Assembly: GCA_041678605.1 (NCBI GenBank)
Contig: JBAYNW010000030.1
Span: forward strand, 1-22,739
DNA length: 22,739 nt
DNA from: JBAYNW01 sp041678605
Lineage (GTDB): Bacteria > Cyanobacteriota > Vampirovibrionia > Gastranaerophilales > Gastranaerophilaceae
Direction of reading: 5' to 3'
Each line of letters starts with the position of its first letter. The first letter of the stretch is position 1. Positions 1 through 7,500 of the stretch are shown piece after piece. The notes beneath the pieces are model-generated. The model was given only the letters and a program-made list of their open reading frames with translations. It made no database searches and was not told the DNA's origin. The position numbers were made by a program, and so were the translations under genes.

Positions 1-146
1 GATTAAGTGCAACAAAAAAATTAAAACTTCTCAATTACCCATTTCCAATTCCCAATTTCCTTTTTTCTAGTCGATAAGTTGAACGGTCGAACGGTTCAAT
101 TCCCAATTACCAATTACCAATTTCCTTTCCCGTTCCCCGTTTCCCT
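1..146. repeat. Short tandem repeats, 7-nt and 8-nt families
   Basis: Three blocks are visible. 5-25 is a sequence (AAGTGC, then AACA7TTAAA) that recurs identically at 22596-22616. 35-62 and 100-127 are 7-nt arrays of the form TTNCCAA (TTACCCA, TTTCCAA, TTCCCAA, TTTCCTT; then TTCCCAA, TTACCAA, TTACCAA, TTTCCTT), followed at 126-146 by TTTCCCG, TTCCCCG, TTTCCCT. 69-100 is an 8-nt array: AGTCGATA, AGTTGAAC, GGTCGAAC, GGTTCAAT. No coding potential was seen here. The units are degenerate, as in an old array that has drifted. Confidence 0.75.
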
Positions 147-166
147 TAATAAAAAATGTAAACAAT

Positions 167-195
167 TTGCTTTTTTCTTGAAAATAAACTATAAT
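167..195 (+). promoter_or_regulatory. Sigma-70-type promoter of the minor pilin gene
   Basis: TTGCTT at 167-172 is followed after exactly 17 nt by a perfect TATAAT at 190-195. Transcription would start near 202, leaving a leader of about 25 nt with the ribosome site AGAGGA at 215-220, six bases before the ATG at 227. Seen by eye only, not tested. Confidence 0.65.
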
Positions 196-226
196 AATTC
201 CATTAAATGAAATCAGAGGATTTTAA

Positions 227-1204
227 ATGCTAAACAAAAATACAATTGCACGCTTTTACGTCATTGCGAAACAAAATCTTTTTGGATTGCTTCGTCGAAA
301 CTTTGTTTCTCCTCGCAACGACGAGAACGCTCTTTGGCATGGGGCAGAACATTTACCCCATCGCAACGACAAGAAATTCCGTTCCCCTTCTCCAATTTCT
401 CTTCTCACGTCTCACCTCTCACGTCTCACTGTTTCTACTCGCAACGACACTGAAAAATTAACCTTTCGACCATTCAACCCTTCGACCTTTCAACCCGCTT
501 TCACTCTTGCCGAAGTCCTAATCACACTCGGAATTATCGGGGTAGTTGCGATGATGACTATTCCTGCAATAAAGACCTATTTTGACAAGCAGGCAACAAT
601 TACGGGATACCAAAGGGCATATTCAATACTGTCTCAGGCGGTGAGGCTTTCCGAGGCAGAGAACGGAATGATTGATACGTGGAATTTCCCGACCACCATG
701 AATGATACCGCTCAATCATTGACTTTTTTTAACACTTATTTGGCTCCATACCTGAGCATTTCAAAAAGATGTGACACCGCTTCGGGATGCTGGGCCTTAA
801 GTAAAAAACCAAACGGAACTCCTGCAGATGTTACATCAGACGGTACTATTAGGTATATCTTAAATGACGGAATGGCTTTGTCTATATGTAATTATGGCAG
901 TTCGCTTATGGGCATATTTGTTGATATTAACGGGTTAAAAAACCCAAACACCATGGGCAAAGATGTTTTTTGTTTTATCCTTGTTCAAAGGGCTGCATAC
1001 ACTGTTAATAGGGGGAATGGCAATTTAGCCGAGGGCGTTAAAATCGGAGGAATTTATCCCGACGGTTTCGGACTTGATATAGCGGGGTCAAACTACCAAT
1101 ACAGAGGTTGCGGAAAAGATGTAACTTATTATTATGCAGGGGTTTACTGCGGGGCAAAAATAGTAAAGGACGGATATCAGATTAAAGATGATTATCCATG
1201 GTAA
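227..1204 (+). CDS. Type IV pilin-like minor pilin with repeat-expanded leader
   Basis: A 325-residue prepilin-like protein. The prepilin peptidase site is clear: A91 | F92 T L A E96, followed by the hydrophobic helix VLITLGIIGVVAMMTIPAI, with the conserved Glu at mature position 5. The C-terminal part contains Cys pairs, a PNTMGKDVF segment and the end DGYQIKDDYPW, which I associate from memory with pilin-like families of Melainabacteria. It should sit in the inner membrane and be built into a pilus or pseudopilus after cleavage. The odd part is the leader: 91 residues instead of the usual 6-30. The start is supported by AGAGGA six bases upstream and a promoter, yet codons 11-90 are almost wholly repeat DNA (see 258-497). 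Because prepilin peptidase would remove the leader, the insertion may cost little. The function is sure at family level, the substrate or partner unknown. Confidence 0.82.
   Translation: MLNKNTIARFYVIAKQNLFGLLRRNFVSPRNDENALWHGAEHLPHRNDKKFRSPSPISLLTSHLSRLTVSTRNDTEKLTFRPFNPSTFQPAFTLAEVLITLGIIGVVAMMTIPAIKTYFDKQATITGYQRAYSILSQAVRLSEAENGMIDTWNFPTTMNDTAQSLTFFNTYLAPYLSISKRCDTASGCWALSKKPNGTPADVTSDGTIRYILNDGMALSICNYGSSLMGIFVDINGLKNPNTMGKDVFCFILVQRAAYTVNRGNGNLAEGVKIGGIYPDGFGLDIAGSNYQYRGCGKDVTYYYAGVYCGAKIVKDGYQIKDDYPW
258..497. repeat. Composite repeat insertion inside the pilin leader
   Basis: Three repeat types lie end to end and stay in frame. 259-323 is an imperfect palindrome (CGTCATTGCG-AAACAAA ... 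TTTGTTT-ctcct-CGCAACGACG) of a kind widely scattered in bacterial genomes; TCGCAACGAC recurs at 313-322, 361-370 and 439-448, giving the peptide RND three times. 404-431 is a 7-nt array: CTCACGT, CTCACCT, CTCACGT, CTCACTG. About 465-496 is an 8-nt array TTTCGACC, ATTCAACC, CTTCGACC, TTTCAACC, the reverse complement of the GGTYGAAN family at 69-100. Confidence 0.75.
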
Positions 1205-1231
1205 AATGAATTAAATATTTTTTAAATTTTA

Positions 1232-1237
1232 TATAAT
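1232..1237 (+). promoter_or_regulatory. Possible -10 box upstream of murF
   Basis: A perfect TATAAT stands 50 bases before the murF start, in an AT-rich 83-base gap after the pilin gene. The -35 region is weak (AATTAA at 17-nt spacing, or TTAAAT at 15). It could start the murF-folC transcript, which otherwise would have to read through from the pilin promoter. No terminator is visible between the two genes. Confidence 0.35.
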
Positions 1238-1265
1238 TTCAGGCTTGTTTGAAGTAAAATTAAAT

Positions 1266-1293
1266 GGTGAAAAGTGAGAAATGAGCAGTGAAA
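1266..1293. repeat. 7-nt tandem array spanning the murF start codon
   Basis: Units GGTGAAA, AGTGAGA, AATGAGC, AGTGAAA. In reverse complement these match the CTCACGT/CTCACCT family inside the pilin and murF genes. The GTG start of murF (1288-1290) lies in the last unit, and no clear Shine-Dalgarno site remains upstream. Confidence 0.55.
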
Positions 1294-2790
1294 TTTACTT
1301 TAGATGAAATAATTGAAGCGACAGGTGCCAAAATATTAAAAAACGATGGGGTAAGCGATTTAAAGTTTGCCATATCGACTGATACACGCACAATTAAAAA
1401 AGGTGAAATATATTTGCCCATAAAGGGTGAAAATTTTGACGGGGAAAAATTCATTGACAAAGCTTTGGGAGCCGGTGCGATTGGTTATTTTTGTACAAAA
1501 CATTGTCCTCCCCTTGAGACTCTGCCGAGCAAAACAATTAAGTATTGTTTTGAGAGAGGTCAACCGAAATCTATTGATTTCGGAGGGGGGAACTCAATGC
1601 CGATTCTCGTTCTACAAGTAGAAAATACTTTGACGGCATATCTTCAGCTTGCAAATTTCTACAGAAAAAAAATTGACCCGACAACTGTTGCAATCACGGG
1701 CAGCAGCGGCAAAACCACCACAAAGGAAATGGCTTACTGCGTTGCAAGTGAAAAATTCAAAACCCACAAATCCGAGCTGAATTTCAACAACGAAATCGGG
1801 CTTTGCAAGACAATCTTGTCCATGCCTGAGAACACGCAGGTTTTGATTGTCGAGATGGGTATGCGTGGTTCGGGTGAAATAGAACTGCTTTCAAAGTACG
1901 CCGAGCCTGATATCGCAATAATTGCAAACGTCGGAACTGCACACATAGGGCGTTTGGGTTCAAGAGAAAACATTGCAAAAGCGAAGTGCGAAATTATAAA
2001 ACACCTAAAGAAAAATGGAACTCTGATTGCACATGACGATGAATTGATAAAAAAAACAATTGAAAATTACCCCTCACCCCAACCCTCTCCCGCAAGGGGC
2101 GAGGGAGTCGCTGCGATAATCGATTCACCGCCTCTCACGTCTCACGTCTCACCTCTCACGTCTCACGCAATCTATTTTTCACTAAATGACACAAAAATCT
2201 TGGAGCGTAAAATCGGTTATTCAAAGTTTATTTACAAAAACCATGAATATGAACTTAACATTGAAGGGGATTACAATATTGAAAACTCACTTGCCGCAAT
2301 AGAGTTGGGATTAAAACTGGGCATTAATGAAAATGAAATAGCTTCGGGTTTAAAAAAATATTCACCGATAGAAAAAAGATGGGAAGTTCAGGAAATTAAA
2401 GAATTTAAAATAATAAATGACAGTTACAACGCAAATCCGGAGTCAATGAAGGCCGCAATTACGACCGCTTTGGACATTTATCCGCCGCCGCTTTTGTTTG
2501 TGCTTGGCGATATGGGCGAATTGGGCGAAAACGAGATTGAATATCACAGAGAAATCGGCGAATTTTTGATAGAAAAAATCAAAGCGAATGTTAACGTTAT
2601 TACGGTGGGGAAACTGGCCAACGAAATATCCGAAAAATTAATTGAAAACGGAATTTTTTCCAAAAATTTCAAAACCAATTTTGAAACATCACGTTACATT
2701 CTTGATAATGTAAAAATTGGTACTACAATAATCTTAAAGGCTTCACGTGCAATGAAGTTTGAGGAGATATTAAACGAGGTAAAAAGGTGA
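1288..2790 (+). CDS. murF: UDP-N-acetylmuramoyl-tripeptide--D-alanyl-D-alanine ligase
   Basis: Adds D-Ala-D-Ala to UDP-MurNAc-tripeptide in the cytoplasm, the last soluble step before lipid I. Seen: an N-terminal substrate domain, the ATP loop ITGSSGKTTTKEM (near residue 135-147), MRGSGEIELL, and the C-terminal NDSYNANPESMKAAI motif. At 500 residues it is about 50 longer than E. coli MurF (about 450). The surplus sits in two places that look like inserted repeats rather than protein sequence: residues about 73-105 (DNA 1501-1605, two palindromes) and residues about 261-294 (DNA 2070-2168, SPSPQPSPARGEG plus a CTCACGT array). Both preserve the frame. The start is GTG; no ATG fits, and the start itself lies in a 7-nt repeat. 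First gene of a run mraY-murD-ftsW-murG. Confidence 0.95.
   Translation: MKFTLDEIIEATGAKILKNDGVSDLKFAISTDTRTIKKGEIYLPIKGENFDGEKFIDKALGAGAIGYFCTKHCPPLETLPSKTIKYCFERGQPKSIDFGGGNSMPILVLQVENTLTAYLQLANFYRKKIDPTTVAITGSSGKTTTKEMAYCVASEKFKTHKSELNFNNEIGLCKTILSMPENTQVLIVEMGMRGSGEIELLSKYAEPDIAIIANVGTAHIGRLGSRENIAKAKCEIIKHLKKNGTLIAHDDELIKKTIENYPSPQPSPARGEGVAAIIDSPPLTSHVSPLTSHAIYFSLNDTKILERKIGYSKFIYKNHEYELNIEGDYNIENSLAAIELGLKLGINENEIASGLKKYSPIEKRWEVQEIKEFKIINDSYNANPESMKAAITTALDIYPPPLLFVLGDMGELGENEIEYHREIGEFLIEKIKANVNVITVGKLANEISEKLIENGIFSKNFKTNFETSRYILDNVKIGTTIILKASRAMKFEEILNEVKR
1503..1605. repeat. Palindromic insertion in the N-domain of murF
   Basis: Two perfect hairpins lie 11 bases apart: CAAAACAAT (1530-1538), loop TAAGT, ATTGTTTTG (1544-1552); and CCGAAATC (1564-1571), loop TATT, GATTTCGG (1576-1583). 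They encode the Cys/Pro/Gly-rich segment around HCPPLETLPSK and FGGGNS, which does not resemble MurF and lies just before the normal strand PILVLQVENTL. The outer limits are estimated from where MurF-like sequence resumes. Confidence 0.55.
2070..2168. repeat. REP-like palindrome plus 7-nt array inside murF
   Basis: 2071-2108 carries the widespread CCCTCACCCCAACCCTCTCCC palindrome type, with stem CCCTC...GAGGG around CCC/GGG; translated it gives SPSPQPSPARGEG, a peptide familiar as a repeat-derived artefact. About 25 bases later, 2134-2168 is five 7-nt units: CTCACGT, CTCACGT, CTCACCT, CTCACGT, CTCACGC. The same units occur in the pilin leader at 404-431. Together they add about 33 residues to MurF without breaking the frame. 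Confidence 0.75.
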
Positions 2791-2844
2791 ACGGGTGGAT
2801 AGCTTCTTAATTTTTAAGCCATTAACCCTATAACCCTTTCACCT
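2785..2844. repeat. Imperfect inverted repeat between murF and mraY
   Basis: AGGTGAA-c-GGGT-gg-ATAG (2785-2802) can pair with CTAT-AACCC-t-TTCACCT (2828-2844). Each arm also reads as 8-nt units (GGTGAACG, GGTGGATA; on the other strand GGTGAAAG, GGTTATAG, GGTTAATG), tying it to the GGTYGAAN family. The murF stop codon lies in the left arm. It could be an RNA hairpin in the operon transcript. There is no T-run, so I do not call it a terminator. Confidence 0.5.
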
Positions 2845-2863
2845 GATAAAGGAGAATACACTT

Positions 2864-3838
2864 ATGATAATGATAACGGTTGCATTTTTATTGGGGCTTA
2901 TTTTGTGCCTTTTGTTTGGGGTTCCTTACATTGATTTTCTTAAGAAACATCTTTTAAACCAGTATATAAAGGATGTCGCACCCAAAGGACATGCCAAAAA
3001 AGAGGGAACGCCGACAACCGGAGGAGTTTTTATAGTGCTGGCGATTATTTTAGCGTCGGTTGTGACCTTGTTGTTGGACCAAAAACTTACGACAGTGGCT
3101 CTGATTATGTTGATTACCTTGTTTTTCTACACGCTTGCGGGTTTTCAGGATGACGTTTTAAAAATAAAGGGCAAAGCAAACAACGGGCTTTCGGCAAAAG
3201 GAAAATTTTTAAGACAGGTCGGAATAGCACTTTTACCGGCACTTTTTGTTACGCTGGGGCATTGGACAACAGTCAAGGTGGGTTATGAATATTTTAATTT
3301 GGGATGGTTCTATCCGGTTCTTGCAGTTTTTCTTATAACAGGATTTTCAAATGCATACAATTTAACCGACGGTTTGGATGGGTTAGCCGCATCAACCGGA
3401 ATTCCCGTATTTTTGGGCTGCACAGTTATTGCAGAACTTTTGGGAGCACATGAAGTCGCAATAATTTCCGCAGCAGCAGCAGGGGCGTTGTTAGGATTTT
3501 TGAGATACAACAAAGCCAAAGCTCAGGTATTTATGGGTGATACAGGCTCTTTAGCGATAGGGGGTTTGCTCGGAACAATCGCCATTATGGGTAAGTTTGA
3601 GTTCTGGCTGATAATTCTTGCCGGTATTTTTGTAATTGAAACAATGTCCGTGATAATTCAGGTGATAAGCTTCAAGATGACGGGAAAACGGGTATTTAAA
3701 ATGGCACCAATCCACCATCATTTTGAACTTGAAGGCTGGAGCGAACAAAGCATTGTCGAGAAATTTGCACTTTTCTCATTATTGTTTACGGCACTTGCAG
3801 TCCTTTTGTTCTTAGCGTTTTACCGCGGTTGGGTATAG
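2864..3838 (+). CDS. mraY: Phospho-N-acetylmuramoyl-pentapeptide-transferase
   Basis: Inner-membrane enzyme that transfers phospho-MurNAc-pentapeptide from UDP to undecaprenyl phosphate, making lipid I. At 324 residues it has the usual length, with about ten hydrophobic segments. Seen: KKEGTPTTGGVFIVLA near residue 46, the Asp pair in GFQDDVLK, NAYNLTDGLDGLAAS, VFMGDTGSLAIGGLLG, and the HHHFELEGWSEQSIVEKF loop; these carry the Mg- and nucleotide-binding residues of the family. The start at 2864 has AAAGGAG nine bases upstream; ATG at 2870 is an alternative. It lies 73 bases after murF, separated by an inverted repeat, and 27 bases before murD. Confidence 0.96.
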   Translation: MIMITVAFLLGLILCLLFGVPYIDFLKKHLLNQYIKDVAPKGHAKKEGTPTTGGVFIVLAIILASVVTLLLDQKLTTVALIMLITLFFYTLAGFQDDVLKIKGKANNGLSAKGKFLRQVGIALLPALFVTLGHWTTVKVGYEYFNLGWFYPVLAVFLITGFSNAYNLTDGLDGLAASTGIPVFLGCTVIAELLGAHEVAIISAAAAGALLGFLRYNKAKAQVFMGDTGSLAIGGLLGTIAIMGKFEFWLIILAGIFVIETMSVIIQVISFKMTGKRVFKMAPIHHHFELEGWSEQSIVEKFALFSLLFTALAVLLFLAFYRGWV

Positions 3839-3865
3839 TCATAAAAATAAAAAAGAGGGGATTTC

Positions 3866-5215
3866 ATGGGTATAACATGGTTTAAAAGAAAAGTATTAAT
3901 ACTCGGATTTTCAAAGAGCGGCATTTCTGCGGCAAAATATCTTAACAGGCATGGTGCGGATGTTTTTATTACCGAACTTAGAGAACAAAAAGAGGAAGAT
4001 AAAAAACAGATTGAAGAGTTAAAAGCCCTTGGCATAGAAATCGAGATGGGCGGACACTCGGACGAATTCATAAAAGACTCTTACCTCGCAGTCACAAGCC
4101 CCGGAATTCCGCCACACAGCGAGATTTTCACCAAAGTTAAAAATGCAAACATTCAGATAATTTCAGAGGTTGAGCTGGCTTACAGGGAAAGCCCAAAACC
4201 TTTCATTGCAATCACCGGCACAAACGGGAAAACAACAACGACGGCGTTAACAGCCCATATATTAAGCGAAGAATATAAGGCAGAGGCTTGCGGAAATATC
4301 GGCAATCCGCCATGTGACCTTCTTGATAAGGATATTGATTATTTTGTATGCGAAATGAGTTCGTTTCAAATAGCAACCAGTAATTCCCTTCAGGCTCAAA
4401 TAGCATGTTGGCTTAATTTTACTCCGGATCATCTTGATTGGCACGGAGGGTTGGAAAATTATTTTGAAGCAAAAGCAAAGCTGTTTAAAGCCCCGCAAAA
4501 TCCTGCGTTTGCAGTGTTTAACGGTGCTGACGAAAAGCTTTTTGAATTTTCAAAAACTGTCCCGAGCGAAGTTTTCCTTTTTGCAAAGGAAGTTGATGAT
4601 AATTGCTGCTATGTAAAAAATGACGGAATTTATTTTAAGCGGAATAAAAAAGAAGAGCATATTATTGATGTAAAAGATTGCCCGCTTGTGGGTGAACATA
4701 ATTACCAAAACATAATGTGTGCCGTGATTGTGGCCAAACTTGTCGGAGTGGACAATGAAAAAATAAAATCGGCAATCAAAAAATTTAAAGCCCCCGAACA
4801 CCGGCTGGAATATGTCAGGGATTATAGGGGAATAGCTTTTTACAACGACTCAAAGGCAACAAATCCTGAAGCTGCGATAGTTGCGATAAAATCTTTTAAC
4901 GATGCGAATGTGGTTTTAATTGCGGGCGGGCGGGATAAAAACACCGACCTTACAGAATTTTGTCAGGAAATTAAAAACCATATGAAAACGGTTATTCTGA
5001 TAGGTGAGGCCTCAAAGCGTTTTGAAGAAAACTTGAAGAAAAACGGATTTGATAATATAATTTTTGAACAAACACTTGAGAGTGCCATTGATAAGTCAGT
5101 AGAATTAAACCCGCAGGTTGTACTTTTGTCGCCTGCTTGTGCAAGTTTTGATATGTTTAGGAGTTACGAAGAGCGAGGAAAAGTTTTTAAAGAGTATGTC
5201 TTATCCAAGAACTAA
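3866..5215 (+). CDS. murD: UDP-N-acetylmuramoylalanine--D-glutamate ligase
   Basis: Adds D-Glu to UDP-MurNAc-L-Ala in the cytoplasm. A 449-residue protein in three domains: an N-terminal Rossmann-like part (VLILGFSKSGISAAKYL), the central ATPase with ITGTNGKTTTTAL near residue 115 plus CEMSSFQ and NFTPDHLDWHG, and a C-terminal ligase domain with APEHRLEYV, NDSKATNPEA and LIAGGRDKNTD. The length is normal and no repeat insertion was seen. The start has GAGGGG six bases upstream. The next gene, ftsW, begins inside its last codons (20-base overlap), so translation is probably coupled. Confidence 0.96.
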   Translation: MGITWFKRKVLILGFSKSGISAAKYLNRHGADVFITELREQKEEDKKQIEELKALGIEIEMGGHSDEFIKDSYLAVTSPGIPPHSEIFTKVKNANIQIISEVELAYRESPKPFIAITGTNGKTTTTALTAHILSEEYKAEACGNIGNPPCDLLDKDIDYFVCEMSSFQIATSNSLQAQIACWLNFTPDHLDWHGGLENYFEAKAKLFKAPQNPAFAVFNGADEKLFEFSKTVPSEVFLFAKEVDDNCCYVKNDGIYFKRNKKEEHIIDVKDCPLVGEHNYQNIMCAVIVAKLVGVDNEKIKSAIKKFKAPEHRLEYVRDYRGIAFYNDSKATNPEAAIVAIKSFNDANVVLIAGGRDKNTDLTEFCQEIKNHMKTVILIGEASKRFEENLKKNGFDNIIFEQTLESAIDKSVELNPQVVLLSPACASFDMFRSYEERGKVFKEYVLSKN

Positions 5216-6374
5216 CAGAAGGCCGGCGAATTATGAGCCTAAAATGAGCGTTATAATATCTTCTCCCGATAGAACTCTATTGGTGGTTGTGGCGTTTCTT
5301 GTGATTTTGGGAATAATGGCAATTTTCTCCGCAAGTGCCCCTAAAAGTATGGAAATGGGGTTGAATCCCGCAAGATTTGTTTTTAACCAAATATTTTTCC
5401 TTGTTTTAGGCTTTTTGGGTATGAAATATTTAACAAACTACGATTACAAAAATCTTGTAACCTGGACTATGCCGCTTATGATAGCGGTTATAGTTTTGCT
5501 GGCTTTGGTAAATTACACGCCTCTGGGGGTTACGGTAAACGAAGCGAAAAGATGGATTAACATCGGGTTTTTCCAGTTTCAGCCTTCAGAGTTTGCAAAA
5601 CCGGCCGTGGTATTCCTTTTAGCAAGTGCTTTTTACAGAAATTGCAATATTGACAACCGCAAAATGATTTACTTTGTTCCTATTTTGATTATGGTATTCA
5701 TGGTTTATAAACAGCCGAATTTAAGTATGGTAATTTTGCTGCTTTTAACCTCTCTGGTAATGTATCTTAGTGCGGGCGGCCCCCTGAAAGTCTTTATTAT
5801 AGGTGCTGTAGCGGGAGCGTTCGGGATTTTAACGGCAGGTGTAACTCACCTTATAAAACCTTACCAGATGTCCAGACTTACAACGTGGATTAATCCCGAG
5901 GCTGACCCTCTGGGGGCGGGATATAATGTTATTCAATCACTTGTAGCCTTTGCTACGGGCGGGTTTTGGGGTGTAGGGTACGGAAGTTCAAAACAAAAAC
6001 TTGCCTGGCTCCCCGAAGCCCATACCGACTTTATTTTTGCGGTAATAGGCGAAGAACTCGGATTTATTGGATGTCTGCTGGTTATAGGGCTGTTTTGGAC
6101 ATTTGTGCATAGAGGACTTTTGATTGCATCCAGATGCCCCGATATGTACGGAAAACTTTTGGCTGTGGGCATCACCTTTTCAATCGGGTTTCAGGCATTT
6201 TTAAATATGAGTGTTGCAAGTTCTTTCCTGCCCGCAACTGGTGTTCCGCTGCCTTTTATAAGCTACGGCGGGTCTTCGCTGATGGTTTCAATGTGGATGG
6301 TGGGAATTTTATTAAACATCTCCAAAAAAAGAGTAAAAAAGATTAGGGTTCAATCAAATGTCAGATATTTATGA
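5196..6374 (+). CDS. ftsW: SEDS-family lipid II polymerase FtsW
   Basis: A polytopic membrane protein of the divisome that polymerises glycan strands together with a class B penicillin-binding protein. About 392 residues from the ATG chosen here. Motifs: an IFSASAP loop after helix 1, FQFQPSEFAKPAVVFLLA, AGYNVIQSLVAFATGGFWGVG, LPEAHTDFIFAVIGEELGFIG and PFISYGGSSLMVSMWMVGILLNI. An in-frame start 78 bases upstream would lie deep inside murD; ATG 5196 with AAAGAG just upstream and a 20-base overlap is more natural, and ATG 5244 is also possible. FtsW rather than RodA is chosen because it lies between murD and murG, as in classical dcw clusters. The stop overlaps murG by 17 bases. Confidence 0.93.
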   Translation: MSYPRTNRRPANYEPKMSVIISSPDRTLLVVVAFLVILGIMAIFSASAPKSMEMGLNPARFVFNQIFFLVLGFLGMKYLTNYDYKNLVTWTMPLMIAVIVLLALVNYTPLGVTVNEAKRWINIGFFQFQPSEFAKPAVVFLLASAFYRNCNIDNRKMIYFVPILIMVFMVYKQPNLSMVILLLLTSLVMYLSAGGPLKVFIIGAVAGAFGILTAGVTHLIKPYQMSRLTTWINPEADPLGAGYNVIQSLVAFATGGFWGVGYGSSKQKLAWLPEAHTDFIFAVIGEELGFIGCLLVIGLFWTFVHRGLLIASRCPDMYGKLLAVGITFSIGFQAFLNMSVASSFLPATGVPLPFISYGGSSLMVSMWMVGILLNISKKRVKKIRVQSNVRYL

Positions 6375-7500
6375 AAACCACGAAAAATATACCTATTTTA
6401 TAACGGGCGGCGGAACCGGCGGTCATATTTATCCTGCGATTGCGGTTTGTGATGAGTTGAAAAAAGACCCCGAAACCAAAGATATTTACTACGTGGGAAA
6501 TCCCGACAACCTTGAATTTGAGATTGCTAAAAAATTGGGTTACAAGTTTTTGGGAGTAAAAATTAGCGGAATGCCGAGAAAATTCGGATTTAAATCGATA
6601 AAATGGTTTTTTGAGCTTCAAATGGCCATTTTAAAAGCACTTTATTACATCAAAAAATACAAACCCGACGTAATTTTCGGGACAGGAGGCTATGTTTCGG
6701 CTCCGGCACTTTTTGCGGGCGGAATTGAAGGTGTACCTTTTATGATACACGACTGTGATGCACAACCGGGGATTGTGTCCAAATACCTTGCACCCTCTGC
6801 AAAATGCGTTTCTCTGGCGTTTGAAGGTTCAAAAAAATTCATTAATTCAACCAACATTCACATAAACGGAAACCCAATCAGGGAAGAGTTTAGAACCCTT
6901 TCAAAAAAAGAAGCGAGAGAAAAATTAGGACTGGAAAACAAAACCACACTGTGCATAATGGGAGGCTCTCAGGGTGCGGCCTCCATAAACTCTGCCGCTG
7001 CAGAAATTCTAAAAACGCTCTCGTCGGAATATAATTTGCAAATAATTTTTCAAACTGGTGCAAAAAATTATGAAAAGACAATTTCCAGACTGCAAGAAAT
7101 CTATCCTGAATTTAAAGAGGACAAAAATATTATTCTAAAACCTTATTTTGACAATATGGCAAAAGTGCTGAAAGCCGGAGATATAGCAGTTTCACGAGCA
7201 GGCTCTTTGAGCCTTTCCGAATTTTGTGCCTGCGGAATTGCCTCAATTTTAATTCCCTACCCCTACGCCGCAGCCGATCACCAGAGAAAAAACGCTCAAT
7301 ATATGGTTGAAAAACGTGCGGCACTCTATTTGGAAGACGCTGATACAACAAAAGATACTTTGTTGATTGCAATTGAGCAGCTGTTGGATAATCCCGAAAA
7401 ACTCAAGGAAATTCAAAATAAAGCCTGGTCACTTGCAAAACCGGATGCTGCGGTATTAATTGCAGGTCAGTTGAAAGGGCTTATTTCAAATGAATCATGA
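6358..7500 (+). CDS. murG: Undecaprenyl-PP-MurNAc-pentapeptide GlcNAc transferase
   Basis: A GT28 (GT-B fold) enzyme on the inner face of the membrane that adds GlcNAc to lipid I to give lipid II. 380 residues. Seen: the N-terminal glycine-rich loop TGGGTGGHIYPA (residues 16-27), GTGGYVSAPALFAG, the GNPIREEF hinge, a second glycine loop IMGGSQGAASIN, and the UDP-GlcNAc site DIAVSRAGSLSLSEFCACG followed by PYPYAAADHQRKNA. The start overlaps the ftsW end by 17 bases and the end overlaps folC by 11, so this is a tightly coupled operon. Slightly longer than E. coli MurG (355), with a 10-residue N-terminal extension. Confidence 0.96.
   Translation: MSDIYENHEKYTYFITGGGTGGHIYPAIAVCDELKKDPETKDIYYVGNPDNLEFEIAKKLGYKFLGVKISGMPRKFGFKSIKWFFELQMAILKALYYIKKYKPDVIFGTGGYVSAPALFAGGIEGVPFMIHDCDAQPGIVSKYLAPSAKCVSLAFEGSKKFINSTNIHINGNPIREEFRTLSKKEAREKLGLENKTTLCIMGGSQGAASINSAAAEILKTLSSEYNLQIIFQTGAKNYEKTISRLQEIYPEFKEDKNIILKPYFDNMAKVLKAGDIAVSRAGSLSLSEFCACGIASILIPYPYAAADHQRKNAQYMVEKRAALYLEDADTTKDTLLIAIEQLLDNPEKLKEIQNKAWSLAKPDAAVLIAGQLKGLISNES

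Noticed and set aside
227..1204. Pilin gene as a pseudogene
   Set aside because: The frame is open from a well-placed ribosome site to the conserved end DDYPW; the odd leader does not break it.
1288..2790. Frameshift or assembly error in murF
   Set aside because: All family motifs lie in one frame in the right order. The extra segments are explained by recognisable repeats.
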